From NCBI RefSeq assembly GCF_014863585.1, contig NZ_CP062253.1, forward strand, positions 6,190,001 to 6,254,000: 64,000 nucleotides of DNA, read 5' to 3'. This DNA is from Pseudomonas gozinkensis. Lineage in GTDB: Bacteria > Pseudomonadota > Gammaproteobacteria > Pseudomonadales > Pseudomonadaceae. A program made the position numbers and the translations under genes. The number at the start of each line of letters is the position of its first letter. Positions within the stretch are counted from its first letter, which is position 1. Below the pieces are notes generated by a model that saw only the letters and a list, made by a program, of their open reading frames with translations, was not told the origin of the DNA and made no database searches. This document shows positions 57,377 to 64,000 of the stretch, piece by piece.

Positions 57377-58707
57377 GCCGCGCAGGTCCGTGCTTGCGCC
57401 ATCAGGGCTTCGATCTCGGCGACGGTTTTCGGCACGCCACCCGTCAGGATTTCACAACCGCTTTTGGTCACTACCACGTCATCCTCGATGCGCACGCCAA
57501 TGCCGCGCCATTTCTTCGCTACGTTCTGATTGTCCGGGGCGATGTAGATGCCCGGCTCCACGGTCAGCGCCATGCCGACTTCCAGCACTCGCCATTCGCC
57601 GCCGACCTTGTACTCACCGACGTCATGCACATCCATCCCGAGCCAATGGCCGGCGCGGTGCATGTAAAAAGCCTTGTAGGCCTCGGAGGCGATCAACTCG
57701 TCCACTTCGCCCTGCAACAGCCCCAGCTTCACCAGCCCCGCGGTGATGACCCGAACCGTCGCTTCGTGCGCCTGGTTCCAGTGCTTGTTCGGAGCGATTT
57801 CGGCGAATGCCGCTTCCTGTGAGGCCAGCACCAGTTCGTAGATCGCTTTCTGCTCGGCCGAGAACTTGCCGTTGACCGGCCAGGTGCGGGTGATGTCGCT
57901 GGCGTAACAGTCGATCTCGCAACCGGCGTCGATCAGCACCAGATCGCCGTCCTTGAGCAGCGCGTCATTCTGCTGGTAATGCAGGATGCAGCTGTTGCGC
58001 CCGGCAGCGACGATCGAGCCGTAGGCCGGCATCTTCGCCCCGCCCTTGCGGAACTCGTAATCCAGTTCGGCTTCGAGGCTGTACTCGTAAAGCCCGGCCC
58101 GGCTGGCCTGCATCGCCCGGATGTGGGCCTGGGCAGAAATCCGCGCCGCTTCGCGCATCACCTTCACTTCTGCCGCCGATTTATACAGGCGCATGTCGTG
58201 CAGCAGGTGATCCAGGGCAACGAATTCGTTCGGCGGCTGGGCGCCGAGATGCGCCTTGGAGCGGATCACGTTGATCCAGTCCATCAGATGGCGGTCGAAT
58301 TCCGGGTTGCTGCCCATGGCCGAATACACCCGGTCGCGACCTTCGATCAGGCCCGGCAGGATGTCGTCGATGTCGGTGATGGGGAAGGCGTCGTCGGCGC
58401 CAAAATCGCGAATCGCGCCTTCCTGACCGGCGCGCAGGCCGTCCCAGAGTTCCCGTTCGGCGTTGCGTTCACGGCAGAACAGCACGTACTCGCCGTGCTC
58501 ACGACCGGGCATCAGGACGATCACCGCCTGTGGCTCGGGGAAACCGCTGAGGTACTGGAAATCGCTGTCCTGGCGATAGACATGCTCGACGTCGCGGTTG
58601 CGAATGGCAACCGCGGCGGCCGGCAGGATCGCGATGCTGTTGGGTTCCATCTGCGCCATCAGCGCCTTGCGACGCCGGGCGTATTCCGCTTTCGGGATAT
58701 GGATCAT
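57373..58707 (-). CDS. pepP: Xaa-Pro aminopeptidase
   Basis: 444 residues, M24B family. Metal ligands are in DAGCEIDCYASDITRTWP, RAGHWLGMDVHDVG, VEPGIYI and GVRIEDDVVVT. It removes N-terminal residues preceding proline, with two Mn2+ ions. The N-terminal creatinase-like domain starts at IPKAEYARRRKALM. It lies 27 bases after ygfB. Confidence 0.95.
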   Translation of the reverse strand: MIHIPKAEYARRRKALMAQMEPNSIAILPAAAVAIRNRDVEHVYRQDSDFQYLSGFPEPQAVIVLMPGREHGEYVLFCRERNAERELWDGLRAGQEGAIRDFGADDAFPITDIDDILPGLIEGRDRVYSAMGSNPEFDRHLMDWINVIRSKAHLGAQPPNEFVALDHLLHDMRLYKSAAEVKVMREAARISAQAHIRAMQASRAGLYEYSLEAELDYEFRKGGAKMPAYGSIVAAGRNSCILHYQQNDALLKDGDLVLIDAGCEIDCYASDITRTWPVNGKFSAEQKAIYELVLASQEAAFAEIAPNKHWNQAHEATVRVITAGLVKLGLLQGEVDELIASEAYKAFYMHRAGHWLGMDVHDVGEYKVGGEWRVLEVGMALTVEPGIYIAPDNQNVAKKWRGIGVRIEDDVVVTKSGCEILTGGVPKTVAEIEALMAQARTCAA

Positions 58708-58734
58708 GGGCAGATGGCTTTCCCTGGCACGCGA

Positions 58735-59295
58735 TCAGTGCAGCGACGGCTTGGCCGCTGGCGGCACGTCGGCCTTTTTGGTTTCGGAGAACAGCAGCAG
58801 CGGAGCGACACGCAGGTACTCCATGACTTCCATATAGTCGCTTTCGCCGTCTTCGGACTCTTCCAGTGCATCTTGCACCTGGGAGATCGCTGCCAGATCC
58901 TGCAACACTTCAGTGGCTTCGGTACTCAGCATGCTGCTGTCGCGGCAGTTCAGGCCGAAACCGGTGAGGAAGCCCTGGCACCATTCGCCCAGCGCGGCGG
59001 CACGCTCGGCCAGTGGCGCGTCATCGTTCGGCAACAGCAGAACCACGGTGACGTCGTCGCCGGTGAGTTCGCTCTTGACCATTTCCTGCAGGCCGATCAG
59101 CGCGTTGCGGACGTTGTCCTGCGGCTCGCTTTCGAGCAGCTCGGCGGCATCGATCAGCCACTCTTCGGCATTGAAGCCGGCGCCAGCGCAACTGCGGCCC
59201 AGCAACAGGCCGTGCAGTTCGGCAGGCGAAACGGAGTGACCGCTGGAGTTCAGCAGGGTGGCAAAGCCTTGGTACGGGGAATTCTGAATGGGCAT
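58735..59295 (-). CDS. ygfB: UPF0149/YgfB family protein
   Basis: 186 residues, mostly helical. It matches the YecA/YgfB UPF0149 group, with [20 protein letters not shown] near the start and a middle [13 protein letters not shown]. It is not an enzyme by any visible motif. In Pseudomonas YgfB has been tied to beta-lactam resistance through AmpR-dependent genes; I recall this from the literature. It begins the ygfB-pepP-ubiH-ubiI series. Confidence 0.9.
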   Translation of the reverse strand: MPIQNSPYQGFATLLNSSGHSVSPAELHGLLLGRSCAGAGFNAEEWLIDAAELLESEPQDNVRNALIGLQEMVKSELTGDDVTVVLLLPNDDAPLAERAAALGEWCQGFLTGFGLNCRDSSMLSTEATEVLQDLAAISQVQDALEESEDGESDYMEVMEYLRVAPLLLFSETKKADVPPAAKPSLH

Positions 59296-59420
59296 GGGCA
59301 GCTAGGCGCCAGACGGCGCTATGTCTAGAATGAAGGCCTTGTATCCTACATCGACAGACTCGCCAAGACCATTAAAGGCTGTCCGCCAGCCAAACCCATC
59401 AGACCGAATCAGTGGACACA

Positions 59421-59630
59421 ATGGAAGACACCGACCTGCAAGCGCTGATGGCCAGACTCGAACTGCTGATTACCCGAGTCGAGCAACTAAAGAGTCAAAA
59501 CGCACTCTTACATGCTCAGGAAAAGACCTGGCGCGAGGAACGCGCGCACCTCATTGAAAAAAACGAAATCGCCCGGCGTAAGGTCGAATCGATGATTTCG
59601 CGCCTCAAGGCCCTGGAGCAAGACTCATGA
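59421..59630 (+). CDS. small coiled-coil protein, TIGR02449/ZapB-like
   Basis: 69 residues forming one long helix: LQALMARLELLITRVEQLKS, then an acidic-basic heptad pattern to RLKALEQDS. The ATG is at 59421 (an in-frame GTG is nine bases before). TIGR02449 proteins precede zapA in many gammaproteobacteria and resemble ZapB. Its stop overlaps the zapA start by four bases. Confidence 0.85.
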   Translation: MEDTDLQALMARLELLITRVEQLKSQNALLHAQEKTWREERAHLIEKNEIARRKVESMISRLKALEQDS

Positions 59631-59944
59631 GTTCAAGCAATAGCGTTACCGTGCAGATCCTCGACAAAGAGTATTCGATCATCTGTCCCCAGGAAGAGCG
59701 CAGCAATCTGATCAGCGCCGCCCGCTACCTGGATGGCAAGATGCGCGAGATCCGCAGCAGCGGCAAAGTCATCGGCGCCGACCGCATCGCCGTGATGGCC
59801 GCGCTGAACATCACCCACGATCTCTTGCACAAAGAAGAGCGCCCGGACATCCAGGCCAGCGGTTCGACCCGTGAACAGGTGCGTGACTTGCTTGATCGTG
59901 TCGATCTGGTGCTGGCCGACGATCCGGACATCAGCAAGGGCTGA
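59627..59944 (+). CDS. zapA: cell division protein ZapA
   Basis: 105 residues. SNSVTVQILDKEYSIICPQE, then LISAARYLDGKMREIRSSG, is the ZapA signature. It binds and bundles FtsZ at mid-cell. It overlaps the ZapB-like gene by ATGA and is followed by 6S RNA, as in E. coli. Confidence 0.94.
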   Translation: MSSSNSVTVQILDKEYSIICPQEERSNLISAARYLDGKMREIRSSGKVIGADRIAVMAALNITHDLLHKEERPDIQASGSTREQVRDLLDRVDLVLADDPDISKG

Positions 59945-59968
59945 TTCGCCAGGCCGCTTGAGTTATAC
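59941..59968 (+). promoter_or_regulatory. likely 6S RNA promoter
   Basis: TATACT at 59963-59968 is a good -10 about nine bases before the 6S 5' end. CTGATT at 59941-59946, 16 bases upstream, is a weak -35. The region overlaps the end of zapA. Confidence 0.55.
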
Positions 59969-59976
59969 TCGCCGCA

Positions 59977-60155
59977 CTCCCTGGGGTGCTTGCCAGTTGA
60001 CGATGTCCCTGAGCCGATTTGCACTACCCTGGGGGTTGCACGTTGGGCTGGTGTGCATGTCCGCCAGACGGAAAGCCTTAAAGCCTACTGCATCCTCCAC
60101 CTTGAACTCTCGGGTTCAAGGGCTAAGTCGACAGCGGCTCATCCGGGGAGCCTGA
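59977..60155 (+). ncRNA. ssrS: 6S RNA
   Basis: The roughly 180-base unit between zapA and ygfA has complementary ends: CTCCCTGGGGTG near 59978 and CATCCGGGGAG near 60140-60150. The interior has the irregular long stem and large bulge typical of 6S, including GCCTTAAAGCC. It mimics an open promoter and binds RNA polymerase-sigma70 in stationary phase. Position and end pairing are both diagnostic; the exact ends are estimates. Confidence 0.9.
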
Positions 60156-60161
60156 TTCGAA

Positions 60162-60196
60162 TCCGATGCCGGTGCATGCCGGCATCGGATTTTTTA
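60162..60196 (+). terminator. 6S RNA terminator
   Basis: TCCGATGCCGG and CCGGCATCGGA enclose a short TGCAT loop and are followed by TTTTTT. Confidence 0.93.
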
Positions 60197-60233
60197 TGCG
60201 TACGTTTTCGTCCCACCCTGCCGAAGCCGAACC

Positions 60234-60839
60234 ATGACCGAACCCGCGTTGTTGCCCCGCCCCCAACTGCGCCGCCTGCTGCGCAAGGCCCGCCGCTCGC
60301 TGACGCGAAGCGAACAACGCCAGGCCGCCGAGGGTCTGTACAAGCAACTGGCACAAGACCCGCACTTTCGTCGGGCCAGACACATTTCCCTGTACCTTCC
60401 CACCGACGGTGAAATCGACCCGCGCCTGTTGCTGCGCGCCGCCCAGCGTCGGGGCAAGAAAACCTACCTGCCGGTGCTCAGTGCCTGGCCACGGACCAAA
60501 ATGATCTTTCAGCAGATCCGCCCCGGCGAAAAACTCAAACCCAATCGCTTCCGCATTCTTGAGCCACGCGCCAATCTGGCCCGTCAGCGCAAGGTCTGGG
60601 CACTGGATCTGGTGTTGTTGCCACTGGTGGGATTCGACGATGTCGGCGGACGTCTGGGCATGGGCGGCGGTTTCTACGATCGCAGCCTGGCGTATCTGGC
60701 CCGACGCAAGACCTGGCGCAAGCCGACGCTGCTGGGCCTGGCCCATGAATGTCAGAAAGTCGAACGACTGGCGCAGGCCAGTTGGGATGTACCGTTGCAG
60801 GGAACGGTGACGGACAAGGCGTGGTATTTCGCGGGATAG
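60234..60839 (+). CDS. ygfA: 5-formyltetrahydrofolate cyclo-ligase
   Basis: 201 residues. LRRLLRKARRSL at the N-terminus, LYLPTDGEID, and the folate/ATP motif GMGGGFYDRSLAYL are conserved. It converts 5-formyl-THF to 5,10-methenyl-THF with ATP. Position after ssrS is as in E. coli (ygfA/fau). An upstream frame is not coding. Confidence 0.93.
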   Translation: MTEPALLPRPQLRRLLRKARRSLTRSEQRQAAEGLYKQLAQDPHFRRARHISLYLPTDGEIDPRLLLRAAQRRGKKTYLPVLSAWPRTKMIFQQIRPGEKLKPNRFRILEPRANLARQRKVWALDLVLLPLVGFDDVGGRLGMGGGFYDRSLAYLARRKTWRKPTLLGLAHECQKVERLAQASWDVPLQGTVTDKAWYFAG

Positions 60840-60874
60840 ACGCCGCGCGGATCAGCGGCGTCGAAAAAGCGTTT

Positions 60875-61030
60875 TCAGCGTTTGAACGCTGTCGACTGCT
60901 GTACTTGCTGCGCCACTTCGATCGGAGCATCGGTCTTGTTGGCCCAAAGGCTTTGCGCATAACCGGTGGTCACGACGCCCAGGCCGAACAAAATCACCAA
61001 AGTCCACAGCAAATCCGGTTTGCGTTTCAT
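60875..61030 (-). CDS. 51-residue membrane protein
   Basis: 51 residues, starting MKRKPDLLWTLVILFGLGVV. A basic start precedes one hydrophobic segment (about 7-24), and the tail is polar and glutamine-rich. GAGGGGGG lies six bases before the ATG, a strong ribosome-binding site. The short size and clear anchor suggest a real small protein, convergent with ygfA. I do not recognise a family. A homolog in a related genome would settle it. Confidence 0.75.
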   Translation of the reverse strand: MKRKPDLLWTLVILFGLGVVTTGYAQSLWANKTDAPIEVAQQVQQSTAFKR

Positions 61031-61227
61031 CGATTGCCCCCCTCAAGGCACATCATCACGATGACAGCAGCGGTTTCCATTCGTAGGCCGTGCAGCAGCG
61101 TCAAGCTTTAAAGGCCGGCATTTTGCGACAACGTGAACCTCTGCGCAAATGCTGACGTCAACCGACTGTCGGTTTGTCATAAAATTGCCGGACAACCTGC
61201 CCAATGACCGCTTGAGGAGCACACACC

Positions 61228-61680
61228 ATGGCCTACTGGCTGATGAAATCCGAGCCCGACGAGCTCTCGATCAAGGGCCTGGAGAAGCTCGGCAAAGCGC
61301 GCTGGGACGGGGTTCGCAACTATCAGGCACGTAATTTCCTGCGGGCCATGGCGGTCGGGGATGAGTTCTTTTTCTACCATTCCAGCTGCCCGGAGCCTGG
61401 AATTGCCGGAATCAGCAAAATAATCGAAGCCGCGTACCCGGATCCCACCGCACTGGAACCGGAAAGCCATTACTTCGACCCGAAAGCCACGCCGGAGAAG
61501 AACGCCTGGAGCGCGATTGATGTCGCCCACGTGGAGACGTTCAGCCGGGTCTTGAAGCTGGATTATCTGAAACAGCAGACCGCGCTGGCCGAGATGCCGC
61601 TGGTGCAGAAGGGCTCGCGGCTGTCGGTGATGCCGGTGACGGCCGAGCAGTGGGCGGCGGCGATCGCGTTGAAACCCTGA
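61228..61680 (+). CDS. EVE (PUA-like) domain protein
   Basis: 150 residues. MAYWLMKSEPDELSIKGLE, then VRNYQARNFLRAM and FYHSSCPEPGIAGISKI, are the EVE signature. EVE domains bind modified nucleobases in RNA or DNA. GAGGAG precedes the ATG. The gene is single; its target in bacteria is not known. Confidence 0.92.
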   Translation: MAYWLMKSEPDELSIKGLEKLGKARWDGVRNYQARNFLRAMAVGDEFFFYHSSCPEPGIAGISKIIEAAYPDPTALEPESHYFDPKATPEKNAWSAIDVAHVETFSRVLKLDYLKQQTALAEMPLVQKGSRLSVMPVTAEQWAAAIALKP

Positions 61681-61705
61681 GTCATTTGTCGCCTGACAAA
61701 ATGCC

Positions 61706-61797
61706 ATCGCGAGCAAGCTCGCTCCCACAGGGCTCAGCGGCGATCACACAAATGTGTGGCACCACAAAACCACTGTGGGAGCGAGCTTGCTCGCGAA
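61706..61797. repeat. REPIN (inverted REP pair)
   Basis: ATCGCGAGCAAGCTCGCTCC and GGAGCGAGCTTGCTCGCGAA enclose 52 bases, between convergent genes. Confidence 0.9.
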
Positions 61798-61822
61798 GAG
61801 GCCCGCCCGGACAACGAATGCC

Positions 61823-62230
61823 TTACTGAATGATCAGGTTGTTGAACAACAGATCTTCAACCACCGGCTTGCCGGTCTCGTCATTCATCACTTGCTGGGT
61901 CTGCTTCAAGGCTTCCTGACGCAGTTTTTCCTTGCCTTCGATGCTGCCCATCGCATCGGTGGTCTGCTGGGTGAACAGCGCCACCAGCTGATTGCGGATC
62001 AGTGGTTCATTGGCCTTGACCAGTTTGGTCGCCTCTTCGCCAGTCACTCGCAGTGCCACGTCGGCCTTGTAGACCTTGAGCTTCGGGGTGCCATCCAGCC
62101 CGTAGTTGCCCACAAACGGCGGGCTCAGGGTGATGTAGTTGACCTTCGGCGCCTCGCCCTCTTTGGCTTCTTCGGCCTGCGCTGCCACAGGCAGAGACAG
62201 GGCCAGCAACAACATGATCCACGCTTTCAC
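61823..62230 (-). CDS. FliL-like exported protein
   Basis: 135 residues from a GTG with GGAG six bases before it. The signal peptide MKAWIMLLLALSLPVAAQA is followed by YITLSPPFVGNYGLDGTPKL, LKVYKADVALRVTG and a C-terminal VVEDLLFNNLIIQ, the FliL-family pattern. Typical FliL acts at the flagellar stator, but this is a chromosomal orphan away from flagellar genes and has a cleavable signal in place of a membrane anchor. The longer in-frame reading has no sense. Confidence 0.85.
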   Translation of the reverse strand: MKAWIMLLLALSLPVAAQAEEAKEGEAPKVNYITLSPPFVGNYGLDGTPKLKVYKADVALRVTGEEATKLVKANEPLIRNQLVALFTQQTTDAMGSIEGKEKLRQEALKQTQQVMNDETGKPVVEDLLFNNLIIQ

Positions 62231-62380
62231 AATTCGCTCCTTATCCGGTTTGCGGCCTAGCATAACGACCCGCCGCGCAAGCACAAGCTTATGGCGGACT
62301 ATCAGGGCCGGGCATGCTCGTTGACCCGTTGACTGCCACACCTACACTTATCGGCCATCACTCCCAAAGGAATAGCCCTG

Positions 62381-63358
62381 ATGAAAGCCGTGCTGTGCAA
62401 AGCCTTCGGCCCTGCCGAATCGCTGGTGCTGGAAGACGTCGCCAGTCCTGTCGCCAAGAAGAACGAAATCCTGCTGGACGTGCACGCCGCCGGGGTCAAC
62501 TTCCCGGACACGCTGATCATCGAGGGCAAGTACCAGTTCAAGCCGCCCTTCCCGTTCTCGCCAGGTGGCGAAGCTTCCGGCGTGGTCAGGGAAGTGGGTG
62601 AAAAGGTCAGTCACCTGAAGGTTGGCGACCGGGTCATGGCCCTGACCGGATGGGGCAGCTTCGCCGAGCAGGTCGCAGTACCGGGCTACAACGTGCTGCC
62701 GATCCCGCCATCGATGGATTTCAACACCGCCGCCGCCTTCAGCATGACCTACGGCACGTCGATGCACGCCCTCAAACAACGCGGCAACCTGCAACCGGGT
62801 GAAACCCTGCTGGTGCTCGGTGCCTCCGGCGGTGTTGGCCTGGCCGCCGTGGAAATCGGCAAAGCCATGGGCGCCCGGGTGATCGCCGCCGCCAGCAGCG
62901 CGGAAAAACTCGCCGTGGCCAAGGCTGCCGGTGCCGATGAACTGATCAACTACAGCGAAACCAGCCTCAAGGACGAAATCAAGCGCCTCACCGACGGCCA
63001 GGGCGCGGACGTGATCTACGACCCGGTCGGCGGCGACCTGTTCGACCAGGCCATCCGCGCCATCGCCTGGAACGGCCGCCTGCTGGTGGTCGGCTTCGCC
63101 AGCGGACGCATTCCCGAACTGCCGGTCAACCTTGCGCTACTCAAGGGCGCGGCAGTGCTCGGCGTGTTCTGGGGCTCCTTCGCCCAGCGCCAGCCGCAGG
63201 ACAACGCGGCGAACTTCCAGCAATTGTTCGGCTGGTTTGCTGAGGGCAAATTGAAGCCGCTGGTCTCGCAGGTCTATCCGCTGGGCAATGCCGCGCAGGC
63301 GATCAATGATCTCGGGCAGCGCAAGGCTGTCGGGAAAGTTGTAGTGCAAGTGCGCTGA
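62381..63358 (+). CDS. zinc-free medium-chain quinone oxidoreductase
   Basis: 325 residues, MDR/QOR family. AAGVNFPDTLIIEGKYQFKP is the substrate-domain part and LGASGGVGLAAVEIGKAMG the NADP-binding loop. It lacks the catalytic zinc cysteines, as expected for QOR. It probably reduces quinones or enones with NADPH. AAAGGAA precedes the ATG. Confidence 0.88.
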   Translation: MKAVLCKAFGPAESLVLEDVASPVAKKNEILLDVHAAGVNFPDTLIIEGKYQFKPPFPFSPGGEASGVVREVGEKVSHLKVGDRVMALTGWGSFAEQVAVPGYNVLPIPPSMDFNTAAAFSMTYGTSMHALKQRGNLQPGETLLVLGASGGVGLAAVEIGKAMGARVIAAASSAEKLAVAKAAGADELINYSETSLKDEIKRLTDGQGADVIYDPVGGDLFDQAIRAIAWNGRLLVVGFASGRIPELPVNLALLKGAAVLGVFWGSFAQRQPQDNAANFQQLFGWFAEGKLKPLVSQVYPLGNAAQAINDLGQRKAVGKVVVQVR

Positions 63359-63419
63359 CCTGATCGGGCGACGCGGAATTGATGGCAACTTCCGGGTCGC
63401 CCTTCAGAGCATTCCAGCC

Positions 63420-64000
63420 TTACATCAGACTGCGAATGTCCTCCGGCAACAGACTCATGTACGTCCGGACCGGGCTGTCGCGGCATCCCCTGACAATCGT
63501 CGCAATCCGCTTGTTCAGTCTGGCGATCATCGCCAGGCGTTGTTCGTCCGGCAGCTGCGCTTTGTGGAAGACATTGGAAAGGTAGGCCCTGGTGTGAACG
63601 AACACCTTGGCATCGATCCACGACTGTTCCGCAATGTTGCCGAGATATTCGTTCAGGGTGCGGCACTTCAAGGCTTTCAGTTGTCGGTTGATGTGGATGG
63701 GTTGATCCAGATCGAGCCTGAAGACCATCGGCGCGTGGACTCGCGTCTGGGCTGGTCTGTCGTCCTCGACGGTCCATGGTTTGAAACGCCATTGTTCGAT
63801 GGCGACCCTGACCGCTTCAATCAGCTCCGGATGACTGTCTTGCGCAAAGCTGATCCGGTCGACCGAACCGTCGGCATGGACGGTGAACTCGGCGCCCACT
63901 TCACCGACCACGCCAGCCCTGAAAAGCCCCTGCGGATAGACTGGCCTCGGGTTGTTTTCCGGAATCAGCAGCACCTCGGACGCCCACGCGCCTCCCGATA
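63420..64000 (-). CDS. TonB C-terminal-like protein, 5' end beyond window
   Basis: About 192 residues are visible and the frame runs off the end. The first visible residues, SGAWASEVLL, look like the end of a signal peptide. The region YPQGLFRAGVVGEVGAEFTV, then DGSVDRISFAQDSHPELIEA and AIEQWRFKPWTVEDD, is a TonB C-terminal domain. The long C-terminal helical tail is not usual. It may be an energy-transducer relative. The start is not seen. Confidence 0.75.
   Translation of the reverse strand, partial: SGGAWASEVLLIPENNPRPVYPQGLFRAGVVGEVGAEFTVHADGSVDRISFAQDSHPELIEAVRVAIEQWRFKPWTVEDDRPAQTRVHAPMVFRLDLDQPIHINRQLKALKCRTLNEYLGNIAEQSWIDAKVFVHTRAYLSNVFHKAQLPDEQRLAMIARLNKRIATIVRGCRDSPVRTYMSLLPEDIRSLM

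Overview
The window is chromosomal DNA of a Pseudomonas, most likely the P. fluorescens group. Three things point there: protein sequences and gene orders typical of the genus (spuI-spuABCDEFGH, ssuEADCBF with lsfA, the zapA-ssrS-ygfA / ygfB-pepP-ubiH-ubiI block), high-GC genes with almost no spare space, and more than ten copies of the GTGGGAGC-type REP palindrome in intergenic gaps. I see no prophage, insertion sequence, CRISPR array, tRNA or rRNA. This is core genome with a few local oddities.

Layout. 1-9.9 kb: end of a HAD phosphatase, a DUF2269 membrane protein, ilvA, rpiA, two tandem SdiA-regulated paralogs, a fumarylacetoacetase-fold enzyme with a D-2-hydroxyglutarate dehydrogenase, serA divergent from the latter, and a DUF4399 protein. 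10-18.8 kb: small accessory core genes (a shortened periplasmic binding protein, DUF523, a 2OG-Fe(II) oxygenase, DUF2059, an alpha/beta hydrolase, a thioredoxin-like DUF6436 protein), an Ntn-hydrolase acylase resembling HacB, and a GlxA-type regulator divergent from an HD hydrolase. 18.9-29.4 kb: polyamine uptake and catabolism (spuHGFED transporter, spuC transaminase, spuB and spuI gamma-glutamylpolyamine synthetases); spuA is reduced to a fragment. 29.7-39.1 kb: a TetR regulator, then sulfur scavenging: ssuF-ssuB-ssuC-ssuD-ssuA-ssuE, the peroxiredoxin lsfA, an OprD-family porin and a tauA with no tauBCD beside it. 39.2-46.7 kb: argA, argE, a CYTH/CHAD protein, an Lrp regulator with an ACT-like small protein, an orphan GspE-type ATPase and a DUF2388 protein. 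46.8-64 kb: gcvP-gcvH-gcvT, an iron transporter pair, ubiI-DUF4442-ubiH-pepP-ygfB, then the divergent zapB-like/zapA/6S RNA/ygfA group, a 51-residue membrane protein, an EVE protein, a FliL-like protein, a quinone oxidoreductase and a truncated TonB-like gene.

How the parts fit. SerA makes D-2-hydroxyglutarate as a side product and the divergent dehydrogenase can recycle it. The spu genes import putrescine and spermidine and feed them to transamination or gamma-glutamylation. The sulfur genes bring in sulfonates, desulfonate them with SsuD/SsuE and probably protect against the resulting oxidants; three of their upstream regions share an AT-rich word. The gcv, ubi, pepP, ygfB, zapA, ssrS and ygfA genes keep an order also found in E. 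coli, with an iron-uptake pair inserted.

The most unusual observations are the decayed spuA, the lone tauA at the edge of the sulfur cluster, a strong terminator between gcvH and gcvP, two inverted copies of a second composite palindromic repeat, a REP variant with an altered arm, and a very small membrane-protein gene downstream of ygfA. I did not find a clearly new multi-gene system.
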